Made by a program: the position numbers and the translations under genes
Origin: Acidobacteriota bacterium
GTDB lineage: Bacteria > Acidobacteriota > Terriglobia > Terriglobales > Acidobacteriaceae
DNA: 20,570 nucleotides
Reading direction: 5' to 3'
Assembly (NCBI GenBank): GCA_021799945.1
Contig: JAJYZK010000008.1
Location: 1 to 20,570, forward strand
Shown here: one piece after another, positions 1 through 6,612 of the stretch
Layout of the letters: every line of letters begins with the position of its first letter
How positions within the stretch are numbered: position 1 is the first letter of the stretch
The notes under the pieces: model-generated
Database searches by the model: none
Seen by the model: only the letters and a program-made list of their open reading frames with translations
Told to the model about the DNA's origin: nothing

Positions 1-1100
1 GGCGGCAGGTCGGGCGCGAAGCGCCGCTCCACCGTCAGATCTTTTAGCCGGAATTTGTGGGCCAGGATCACCAGAGTGCTCTGGATGCTGGTGTGGATGT
101 CGATCTGACTGCGCTGCGCCTTGTCCTCATAGGCGTATTGCTTCACCGCGTACACCAGTTCGGTGATGCGGGAAATGCTCTCCTCGATGGTGTCCACCAG
201 TTGCGTGCTCGAAATCAATGCGTCGATCCAGTGCAGCGGATCGGACAAGGCGGCGCCGGGAAATTGGGCCTGCGCGCAGGAGAGCGCGCGGGCGGTGAAA
301 CCGATGGCGGCGAGGGTCCCTGAAAGCTTCCAGGAATCTTCGATTCCCTGCGCCTCCAGCCAGGCGGCCAACTCCTCCTCCGCGTCGGACTGCTCCAGCG
401 AGCTGCGCGGAGGGTGGGTCGGCGGGGCCATAGCCTGCTCCTGCAGATCCCGCAGGCACTCCTTTTGGCTGGCGGTAAGGGGCGGCCCGCCGCACATGCG
501 CACGGTAATCTGCTGCAGGCTGCCGATATTCGCCCGCATCTGCGACGCCGCGCGCCGCGCCGCCATGCCGGGATTCTTCAATTCGTGCATCAATCCGGTC
601 CACATGGTCCCCAGGGAGATCAATTTCTCCCGGTGCAGCGCCTGCGATTGATAATGCTGGAGCCGGCGCGCCATATTCCCCAGCACGGCGGTGCGGATCT
701 TCGGGCACTCCAGCATGAGCTCCCAGAACACCTCTTCCTGGATGGCCACCAGCACTGCCGGCGTAACCGCGGTGATGGTGGCCAGCGGATCCTGCCCGGT
801 GAGCAGTGGAATCTCCCCGAAGCTCTCTCCCGCGCTTAGCCGGCCGAGTTGCAATCGATCGCCGGCGGAGGCCGGCATCTCCACGCGAAGTTCGCCGGAG
901 AGAACAATCCAAAAGCAGCGCCGGCCCGGAAACAGGCGTAGTACGTCAATCCCCGGCTCGGCTTGGACGAGATCCACACGGCCGAGACAGGCCAACTCCT
1001 CCGCCGTTGCGCCGGAAAACGCCGAAACTCCTCCCAACCGCTCGAGAAGACTGCCGGCCTCCACGTCTTCGATCCGCGAAACTCTTTTCGGATCCGTCAT
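1..1100 (-). CDS. Soluble sensor histidine kinase with N-terminal cyclic-nucleotide-binding-like domain (partial, C-terminus off left edge)
   Basis: Reading leftwards from ATG at 1100, the open frame continues to the window edge (about 366 residues visible). Residues ~20-150 look like a cNMP-binding (CRP-like) domain, with the GESFGEIPLL phosphate-binding-cassette signature at 91-100. The Arg that normally contacts the cyclic phosphate is not in its usual place (the cassette continues GQDPLATIT), so cNMP binding is doubtful. Residues ~157-190 form a histidine-kinase dimerisation helix with H172 in MHELKNP, the likely phosphoacceptor. The ATP-binding domain must lie beyond position 1. I see no membrane segment, so the protein is probably cytosolic. 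An in-frame TAG 57 nt upstream of the ATG and no alternative ATG/GTG/TTG support this start. It lies 54 nt downstream of the receiver-flavoprotein gene on the same strand, so it is the likely phosphodonor for that receiver (inference from position). Confidence 0.85.
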   Translation of the reverse strand, partial: MTDPKRVSRIEDVEAGSLLERLGGVSAFSGATAEELACLGRVDLVQAEPGIDVLRLFPGRRCFWIVLSGELRVEMPASAGDRLQLGRLSAGESFGEIPLLTGQDPLATITAVTPAVLVAIQEEVFWELMLECPKIRTAVLGNMARRLQHYQSQALHREKLISLGTMWTGLMHELKNPGMAARRAASQMRANIGSLQQITVRMCGGPPLTASQKECLRDLQEQAMAPPTHPPRSSLEQSDAEEELAAWLEAQGIEDSWKLSGTLAAIGFTARALSCAQAQFPGAALSDPLHWIDALISSTQLVDTIEESISRITELVYAVKQYAYEDKAQRSQIDIHTSIQSTLVILAHKFRLKDLTVERRFAPDLP

Positions 1101-1154
1101 CTTCGGGTACGAAACCTTCGGCCACCGCCAGCGCGTGGCAAGACTCCCCGTCCG

Positions 1155-2807
1155 CTAAAAGCGGGCCAGGTGCTTATGCATGAACTGCACCGCGATCGAG
1201 CCTTCGCCCACCGCGGAGGCCGCTCTCTTCACCGAGCCGTGGCGCACATCTCCGGCGACAAAGATCCCCGGAACGCTGGTCTCCAGCAGATAGGGCTCTC
1301 TGGCTTCAGTCCAGCTCCTGGGCAGTTTTCCCCCGGATTTCAAGTCCGGGCCGGACAGCACGAAACCATCCGCATCCCGCAGAATGCTCTCCGGCAGCCA
1401 GGAGGTGTGCGGCTCCGCGCCGATAAAGATGAAGAGCGCCGCGGCGGGAAGGCTCGCTTCCCCCTCCGGACCACGGATTCGCAGGCCCTCCAACCGGGTC
1501 TCACCCAGCGCCTCCACTACCTCGGAGCCGGTCCGCACCACAACGTTGGATGTTTGATCGATCTGGTCGATCAAGTATTTTGACATGCTGCTTTGGATCG
1601 AATCCCCGCGAACCAGCATCGTAACGCGCCGGGCGTGCCGGGCGAAGTGCAGCGCCGCCTGGCCGGCGGAATTGGCGCCCCCGACGAGGAAAACCTCTTC
1701 GTCCGCGCAGGAGGCCGCTTCCGCAAGCGCGGCGCCATAATAGACCCCGGCCCCGGCCAGCCGCTCCGCTCCGGGAGTGGCGAGCCGCCGATAATCCACC
1801 CCCGTGGCGATCAGCGCAACATGGCACGACACCTCCCGGCCGTCCGCCAATTGCACGAAAATGTAGGGGTTTTCGGTCCGGATGCCCGTGGCCTGCTGCA
1901 TCACGAACTCGGCGTTGAATCGCCGCGCCTGGGTCAGGGCGCGCCGGGCCAGATCCCCTCCGGATAAACCCGCGGGAAAGCCCAAATAGTTGTCGATCCT
2001 TGAGCTGGAGCCCGCCTGCCCGCCTGCGGCGCGGCTTTCGATGACCAGGGTGCGCAGACCCTCCGAGGCCGCGTAGACCGCAGCCGCCAGCCCGGCCGGG
2101 CCGGCTCCCACAATGGCCAGATCGTAGAATTCCCTCTCCGCCTGTGTTCGCAAGCCAATCCGCGCCGCCATCTCCCCCTGATCCGGCCTGACCAGAGCGT
2201 TGCCGTCGGGGAAAAGAACGACCGGCAGGCGGCGATCGTCCAGGCGGTATCGGCTCAACAGATCCAGGGCCTCCCCGCCGCGCTCCGGATCGAACCACAG
2301 GTAGGGAACGTGGTTGCGGGAGAGAAACTCCCGCAGCGCATGCTCCCGTTGCCCGTAGCGGAGGCCGACCACCCGGAGCCCCTCAAACGGGGGCCGGTAG
2401 CCTTCCTGCCATCGCTCCAGCAGGTCGTCGAGGACCGGATACAGGCGCTCCTCCGGCGGATCCCAGGGCTTGGTCAGGTAATAATCGATCTTCGCCGTAT
2501 TGATGGCCCGGATGGCCGCCTCGGTATCGGCATACGCGGTCAACAACGCGCGCTTCGAATCCGGGTAGCGCGCCGCCGCGCGGGTCAGCAGCTCCACGCC
2601 CGTCATTCCCGGCATTCGCTGGTCGGAAAGAAACAGCGCGACCGAATCGCCTCTCTGGTCGAGCTGGCCGCAGATATCGAGCGCGGCCTGTCCCGAAGCG
2701 GCGCGCACGATGCGATAGTCCGCGGCATATTTGCGGCGCAGATCCTGGACGATCGTCTCCAGCACGCTGACGTCGTCGTCTATGGCGAGGATGACTGGCT
2801 TTCCCAT
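1155..2807 (-). CDS. Fused response-regulator receiver / thioredoxin-reductase-like FAD-dependent oxidoreductase
   Basis: A 550-residue protein. Residues 1-130 are a receiver domain with acidic pair D10/D11, phosphoacceptor D62 (LSDQRMPG), T90 and K113 (LTKPW), so it is intact. Residues ~143-225 resemble a glutaredoxin/thioredoxin-like domain (FLSRNHVPYLWFD) without an active-site CxxC. From ~228 a thioredoxin-reductase-type flavoprotein begins: FAD dinucleotide fold GAGPAGLAAAVYAA (234-247), NADPH-type GGANSAGQAA (376-385), and the C-terminal FAD motif GIFVAGDVRHGSVKRAASAVGEG. Where classic TrxB has its CxxC, this protein has YYGAALAEA (~357-365), so ordinary disulfide relay to thioredoxin is unlikely. 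The family is known from annotated genomes as fused response regulator/thioredoxin-disulfide reductase. The natural substrate is not known to me. The histidine kinase follows 54 nt downstream, suggesting phosphorylation-controlled flavoprotein activity. Confidence 0.93.
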   Translation of the reverse strand: MGKPVILAIDDDVSVLETIVQDLRRKYAADYRIVRAASGQAALDICGQLDQRGDSVALFLSDQRMPGMTGVELLTRAAARYPDSKRALLTAYADTEAAIRAINTAKIDYYLTKPWDPPEERLYPVLDDLLERWQEGYRPPFEGLRVVGLRYGQREHALREFLSRNHVPYLWFDPERGGEALDLLSRYRLDDRRLPVVLFPDGNALVRPDQGEMAARIGLRTQAEREFYDLAIVGAGPAGLAAAVYAASEGLRTLVIESRAAGGQAGSSSRIDNYLGFPAGLSGGDLARRALTQARRFNAEFVMQQATGIRTENPYIFVQLADGREVSCHVALIATGVDYRRLATPGAERLAGAGVYYGAALAEAASCADEEVFLVGGANSAGQAALHFARHARRVTMLVRGDSIQSSMSKYLIDQIDQTSNVVVRTGSEVVEALGETRLEGLRIRGPEGEASLPAAALFIFIGAEPHTSWLPESILRDADGFVLSGPDLKSGGKLPRSWTEAREPYLLETSVPGIFVAGDVRHGSVKRAASAVGEGSIAVQFMHKHLARF

Positions 2808-2821
2808 CCGGTGACATCCGT

Positions 2822-2827
2822 AGTGTA
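2822..2827 (-). promoter_or_regulatory. Candidate -10 box (TACACT) for the receiver-flavoprotein gene
   Basis: TACACT on the minus strand lies 14 nt before the ATG at 2807. No convincing -35 box sits 16-18 nt further upstream. The identical hexamer precedes three other genes in this window, which is the main reason for listing it. Transcription from it would give a leader of only about 7 nt. Confidence 0.35.
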
Positions 2828-2874
2828 TGGCCTGGCCGCGCGGACCGCGCGCCGCCCGGCCGCATGTGACCCAA

Positions 2875-2899
2875 ACTCAGTCGAGACAGCGACTTGAGT
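2875..2899. repeat. Imperfect inverted repeat (possible operator)
   Basis: ACTCAGTCG (2875-2883) is matched by CGAC-T-TGAGT (2890-2899): nine pairs with one bulged base around a 6-nt centre. It lies about 48 bp upstream of the TACACT box of the receiver-flavoprotein gene. An operator role is a guess from its position between divergent genes; it may be chance. Confidence 0.3.
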
Positions 2900-3192
2900 C
2901 CGTTGGCGTGCCACTTTCGTGGAGTTTTCTTTCCCGCCCGAGCCGCTAGGCTTAATAACGCAACACCAGTAATTGCGAGCACCCATCGTTCGAAAACTGT
3001 GGCCCGCGCTTGTTGCAGACCGGGACGAACCGATTCTGCGGCAGGCGCGGTGGATACCTTGAGCGAGACGGCTATGCCGGGGCAGGATCGCCTGCGTGGC
3101 GGAGGCCGGAAGCTCAATCAACTGCGTTTGGCGCGGGCCGCAAGGGCGATCACTCTGCGAGGCAGTCGTGGCGCCGCAAAAAAGGCAGGTCC

Positions 3193-3852
3193 ATGAACAA
3201 AATCATTCTGGCCGATAACCAGGCCATCTTTCGCGCTGGCATCGCCAAGGTTCTCGCCATCGAAGAGGACTTTCGCGTTGCCGCGCAATGCGCGGATCTG
3301 GAGCGCCTGATTCTATCGGTAGACGCCTACCGTTCTTCGATCGTGCTGTTCGCCTCCGCCCTCCGCCCCGACTATCAGGATCTGATGTCGCACGTGAAAT
3401 CCGCGGGCAGCCGAGCGGTGGTGATTGCGGAAAACGGGGAGCCGGCCCAGATTTTCACCGCGCACGATATTCGAGGCGTCGTGTATCGCAACACTACGGG
3501 CCAGGCGCTGGTGGAATGCGTCCATCGGGTCATCAAGGGATACTCTTCCGTGCAGCGTCCCGCCGAGGCCATCGGCCTGGAAGAAGAGGACTCGGTCGGC
3601 GCCCGCGTTCGCGACCGGCTCACGCCGAAGGAAATGAAGATCGTCGCGCTGATCGTGCAAGGATGCAAGAACAAGGAAATCGCTTTGCGGCTGGGCACCA
3701 CCGAGCAGGTGATCAAGAATTATCTGCGGAGCGTCTACGATAAAACCGGCGTATCCGACCGTTTGGAGCTGGCTCTCTTTACCATCCACCACCGCATCCT
3801 GGCGGCCGCCGCGGCGGAAGCCGGGAACTCCGTCCAGATGCGCACCGCGTGA
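3193..3852 (+). CDS. LuxR/NarL-type transcriptional regulator with degenerate receiver domain
   Basis: A 219-residue protein. The C-terminal LuxR-type helix-turn-helix is clear at ~142-206 (LTPKEMKIVALIVQGCKNKEIA). The N-terminal ~120 residues keep the receiver fold pattern but not its chemistry. D8 of the acidic pocket remains (LADNQ), but the phosphoacceptor position is A54 (VLFASAL), the switch Thr/Ser is A79 (VVIAEN) and the conserved Lys is R99 (VVYRN). It therefore probably does not accept phosphate from a kinase by the standard route, and may respond to a ligand or act constitutively. The ATG at 3193 follows AGGCAGG; the frame is open upstream, but that extension resembles no domain. 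It is divergent from the receiver-flavoprotein/kinase pair, so it could regulate that pair (inference). Confidence 0.92.
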   Translation: MNKIILADNQAIFRAGIAKVLAIEEDFRVAAQCADLERLILSVDAYRSSIVLFASALRPDYQDLMSHVKSAGSRAVVIAENGEPAQIFTAHDIRGVVYRNTTGQALVECVHRVIKGYSSVQRPAEAIGLEEEDSVGARVRDRLTPKEMKIVALIVQGCKNKEIALRLGTTEQVIKNYLRSVYDKTGVSDRLELALFTIHHRILAAAAAEAGNSVQMRTA

Positions 3853-3889
3853 GGCGGCTCGAAGCTTCCGAGCGCCACTCTTCCGCCTC
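3851..3889 (+). terminator. Nested hairpin after the LuxR-type gene (terminator candidate)
   Basis: GAGGCG (3851-3856) pairs with CGCCTC (3884-3889). Inside it, GCTCG (3857-3861) pairs with CGAGC (3869-3873) around loop AAGCTTC. The structure starts at the stop codon. No U-tract follows, so if it terminates transcription it is not a textbook intrinsic terminator. The 296-bp gap to the next gene (3853-4148) otherwise shows no gene. Confidence 0.35.
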
Positions 3890-4136
3890 CATGGTCCGGG
3901 CCAGCCAGCAAGGCGCGGCGTATGGCCTTCGCCCAAGCCACCGGGCCCGGGGCGAGACCGCTTCAAATCCCATCGATTGATCCGGCAAGACCATCCTGCT
4001 ACGCGGCAGATGCCACGATTGGGCCTTTGCAGTTCGTTGCCGCCTGGCGCAGTCTTCGCGGAGTCCCGCATCCCCCGGCCCCATCCCCCAGACGCATGCC
4101 CATGATGGGTGAGCGCGGCCGGGTGGGGAGGACGTC

Positions 4137-4142
4137 TACACT
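4137..4142 (+). promoter_or_regulatory. Candidate -10 box (TACACT) immediately before the MscS-family gene
   Basis: TACACT is followed by six bases (GGTCCG) and then the ATG at 4149. Transcription from it would start at or within a few bases of the start codon, giving a leaderless or near-leaderless message. The only Shine-Dalgarno-like run (GGGGAGGA, 4125-4132) lies too far upstream for normal spacing. No -35 box is evident. Confidence 0.4.
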
Positions 4143-4148
4143 GGTCCG

Positions 4149-6140
4149 ATGAACGCCCCCATGATAGGCCGCGGAACCTCGCGGTCCCGGCTGTCTTTTC
4201 TCCTGCTTCTCTGCGTCGGCGCCGTCGGCGTTGGCGTCGCCGGCGCAGGCACTCTGTTCCACACCGAGCTGGATGTTGCCGAAACGGCGGCGGGCGTCGC
4301 TCCCGCCCTCGACAACCGAGGCATCATCGACCACCTGAACGTCGTGATCAATCTGTATCGGAGGCTTACAGCCGGAAATCTCTTTCTCGGCCAGCCAAGC
4401 GATGCCGTATACGAGGCAAATGCCGTAAACCTCGCCGGACAGGTCGTGCAGCTTGCCTTCCAATCGGCAGAGGCGCAGGCGGCCATGATGCCTTCCTCCG
4501 CATCCTCGGAAGGTCCCCCACCCGCCGGCGGAATTTCCCGCTCCCGTCTGGAGTCGATGTTGCAGGAAAACGACAAACGCAAGCAGGCGATTGCGGCCCG
4601 GATCGATGCGATCAACCAGGAACTGAGCGGCCGGCTGACCGGCGCCGCGGCCCGGCGCGCCGGCGCCCTCATGCAGGAGCGGGATGCGCTGCAGGGCGAG
4701 CTGGACCTGAACAACGCCAGCCGGACCGCGATAGAGCAGTTGCTCCGCTTCGCCGATGCGGACGGCGCGGCTGAAGCGAAAGGCCTGGAAGGCAACGTCG
4801 CCAGGCTGAAACGATCCGTTCCCGAACTGGCCAATGGCGAAAAGCCGAAGACCGCGGCCAAAACCCCAGGGGCCTCCGCCGCTCCCGGAAATTCGGCGGG
4901 ACTGATCGGGGAGACCGCGTATCTGTACGATCTGTGGCGGGAAATGGAGGAGCTGAAGAGCCTGCAGAACCAGGCTGCGATGGCCAGCGCTTCGGCCGTC
5001 GCCCTGCTCGCGCCGATGCGGGCCGCGATGCACGACACGCTGGAACAGGGTCAGGCCCTGGCCGCCGAAGCCGGCTCACCCGCGCCGTCCGCAACCCCGG
5101 CCAAGGCCGGCGCCGCCACCCTGCCGGCGGTATCCCGCCAGCAGTTCGATGCTCTGGCGGCCCGGTTCAAGCAGATCTCCACCGTCACCGTGCCGGCGAA
5201 CCAGGAGATTCTGCTGCTCGATCAGTGCGGGTCGAATTTGCAACAGTGGCGGGACTCGATTGGACGCCAGTCCGGCCGCGCTCTGCGCAGCGTATTGTTT
5301 CACGTCGCCTTTATCGTTCTCGCGATGTCCGTGGTCCTGCTGCTCTCCGAGCTTTGGCGCCGCTTCACCGTCAGTTACGTCCGCGACGTGCGGAGGCGCA
5401 GGCAATTTATGCTGCTGCGCCGGGTGGCTGTGGCCTTCAGCGTGGGTCTGGTGGTCATTCTGGGGTTTGTCAGCGAGTTCAGCTCCCTGGCCACCTTTGC
5501 CGGGTTCATCACCGCCGGTCTCGCGGTGGGCCTGCAAACCGTTCTTCTCTCCGTGGCCGCCTATTTCTTTCTGGTCGGCAAGTGGGGAGTGCGGGTGGGC
5601 GATCGCATCTCAATCTCCGGGGTCACCGGCGACGTGGTGGATGTGGGCCTGCTGCGCATCTATCTGATGGAGCTGGCGGGCACGGGCATCGATATCTACC
5701 CCACCGGGCGGATCGTAGTCTTCGCCAACTCCGTGCTGTTCCAGCCCACGCCGCTGTTCAAACAGCTTCCCGGGGCCTTCTATGCATGGCATGAATTGAC
5801 GCTGCTGCTGGCGCCCGGCGCAGATTGCAAACCCTTGGAGAAGAAAGTTCTCAGCGCGATTCAGGGCATCTTTGCCGAATACCGGGCGGAGATGGAGCGG
5901 GAACACAAGACCCTGGAGCGGCAGCTCGACGTACCCCTGCAGGCGCCCGCGCCGTTCGCCCGGCTGCAGGCCGCCGACGTGGGTCTGGAATACATCGTGC
6001 GGTATCCGGTGGGTCTGCGCCAAGTGGCGGAGGTCGATGAAAAGGTGACCCGCACCATCCTCGAGATCCTGGCCGGCGACCCGGAGCTGAAAGCGATCGT
6101 GAGCGGAACCCCGAAAATCGCCGCCGCGGTGAAAAACTGA
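4149..6140 (+). CDS. MscS-family mechanosensitive-channel-like membrane protein with long N-terminal region
   Basis: A 663-residue protein. Residues ~15-35 form a hydrophobic signal/anchor segment. Residues 40-375 are a large, probably periplasmic, Ala/Glu/Gln-rich region with predicted coiled-coil stretches (~132-200, 260-300) and low-complexity Ala/Pro linkers (~232-250, 305-328). Transmembrane segments follow at ~382-401, ~424-441 and ~447-475. The last is the Gly/Ala-rich pore-type helix (FAGFITAGLAVGLQTVLLSV), leading into the MscS beta domain (VGDRISISGVTGDVVDVGLL) at ~480-540. The C-terminal ~120 residues are cytosolic. Larger MscS homologues (MscK/YbdG-like) carry extra N-terminal domains, but this one is not assignable to a named subtype. 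The likely role is pressure-relief or ion/osmolyte conductance in the inner membrane. Start is uncertain: a second ATG lies 12 nt downstream. Confidence 0.88.
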   Translation: MNAPMIGRGTSRSRLSFLLLLCVGAVGVGVAGAGTLFHTELDVAETAAGVAPALDNRGIIDHLNVVINLYRRLTAGNLFLGQPSDAVYEANAVNLAGQVVQLAFQSAEAQAAMMPSSASSEGPPPAGGISRSRLESMLQENDKRKQAIAARIDAINQELSGRLTGAAARRAGALMQERDALQGELDLNNASRTAIEQLLRFADADGAAEAKGLEGNVARLKRSVPELANGEKPKTAAKTPGASAAPGNSAGLIGETAYLYDLWREMEELKSLQNQAAMASASAVALLAPMRAAMHDTLEQGQALAAEAGSPAPSATPAKAGAATLPAVSRQQFDALAARFKQISTVTVPANQEILLLDQCGSNLQQWRDSIGRQSGRALRSVLFHVAFIVLAMSVVLLLSELWRRFTVSYVRDVRRRRQFMLLRRVAVAFSVGLVVILGFVSEFSSLATFAGFITAGLAVGLQTVLLSVAAYFFLVGKWGVRVGDRISISGVTGDVVDVGLLRIYLMELAGTGIDIYPTGRIVVFANSVLFQPTPLFKQLPGAFYAWHELTLLLAPGADCKPLEKKVLSAIQGIFAEYRAEMEREHKTLERQLDVPLQAPAPFARLQAADVGLEYIVRYPVGLRQVAEVDEKVTRTILEILAGDPELKAIVSGTPKIAAAVKN

Positions 6141-6146
6141 GCGAAC

Positions 6147-6160
6147 CGGGAAGCTTCCCG
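6147..6160. repeat. Perfect 14-bp palindrome CGGGAAGCTTCCCG
   Basis: A perfect dyad without spacer, six bases after the MscS-family stop codon. As RNA it can form only a short hairpin and has no U-tract. It may be a weak terminator or a protein-binding dyad. GAAGCTTCC also occurs in the hairpin loop region at 3861-3869, after the previous plus-strand gene. Confidence 0.5.
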
Positions 6161-6238
6161 TCTGCTTGAGGGCCGTGTCTCAGGATGCAGGGCGACCCGG
6201 CCCGCCCGTTCAGGTCCGATAATGTCCGGGTTGCTTGT

Positions 6239-6244
6239 TACACT
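6239..6244 (+). promoter_or_regulatory. Candidate -10 box (TACACT) immediately before cyaY
   Basis: TACACT, six bases (CAATGC), then the ATG at 6251: the same hexamer and spacing as before the MscS-family gene. No Shine-Dalgarno is visible before this ATG. GATAAT at 6218-6223 is an alternative -10. No -35 is evident. Confidence 0.4.
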
Positions 6245-6250
6245 CAATGC

Positions 6251-6586
6251 ATGCTCGACGAGAACGCCTTCCGGCGCCGGGCCGATGCAGCCCTCGAATC
6301 GTTGAAGAAGAGCCTCATCCAGGTCGAAGAGGAGGCCGGTTTCGAGGTGGAAGATCAGAACGGCGTTCTCACCATCGCCTTCGACAGCCCCCCCGGAAAA
6401 TTCGTCATTACCCCCAATGCGCCGGCTCGCCAGATTTGGATCTCCGCTCTCTCCACCAGCTTTAAACTCGACTGGCCGGAGAGCGGCGGTAATTTTCTTT
6501 TGCCGAAAACGGGGGAAATGCTGCCGGACCTGGTCGCTCGGCTGATCGGCGAACGCCTGGGGTCCTCTTCCTTCCAGCTCTGCTGA
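6251..6586 (+). CDS. cyaY: Frataxin homologue CyaY (iron-binding, Fe-S cluster assembly regulator)
   Basis: A 111-residue protein matching the frataxin/CyaY fold in order and length (E. coli CyaY is 106). An acidic N-terminal helix (LDENAFRRRADAALESL) is followed by acidic EVEDQNGVLTIAF (~32-44), FVITPNAPARQIWISAL (~51-67) with the conserved Q-W pair, then FKLDWPES and a C-terminal helix (GEMLPDLVARLIGERL). CyaY proteins bind iron through the acidic ridge of helix 1/strand 1 and modulate the cysteine desulfurase/scaffold complex in the cytosol. The ATG at 6251 fits the family start; the frame extends upstream to 6185 without family similarity. No isc or suf gene is in the window, so this is an isolated copy. 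The glycosyltransferase ATG lies 26 nt after its stop. Confidence 0.88.
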   Translation: MLDENAFRRRADAALESLKKSLIQVEEEAGFEVEDQNGVLTIAFDSPPGKFVITPNAPARQIWISALSTSFKLDWPESGGNFLLPKTGEMLPDLVARLIGERLGSSSFQLC

Positions 6587-6612
6587 CCCATGGGTTTTTG
6601 AGCGAGCGCACG

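Larger units (their letters stand above)
2808..3192. other. 385-bp divergent intergenic region; no gene supported
   Basis: This stretch separates the minus-strand receiver-flavoprotein gene from the plus-strand LuxR-type regulator and must hold both promoters. Short frames cross it on both strands, but their translations are Arg/Ala-rich, show no family signature and are not supported. Visible elements are the TACACT box at 2822-2827, an imperfect dyad at 2875-2899, and an AGGCAGG Shine-Dalgarno-like run just before the ATG at 3193. I find no convincing -35/-10 pair facing the regulator. Confidence 0.6.

Noticed and set aside
2894..3196. Plus-strand 100-codon frame in the gap before the LuxR-type gene
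   Set aside because: No Shine-Dalgarno, Arg/Ala-rich translation, no family pattern, and it overlaps the regulator's start.
3313..4071. Minus-strand open frame across the LuxR-type gene and the following gap
   Set aside because: Mostly antisense to a recognised helix-turn-helix gene; the part in the gap is too short and unlike a protein.
4073..4127. Long-range CCCGGCC / GGCCGGG pairing before the MscS-like gene as a riboswitch
   Set aside because: Only a short GC stem with a wide loop and no conserved aptamer core; such pairing is common in GC-rich DNA.
3999..5033. Minus-strand open frame opposite the MscS-family gene
   Set aside because: Low-information composition with no domain motif; the plus strand encodes a recognisable channel protein.
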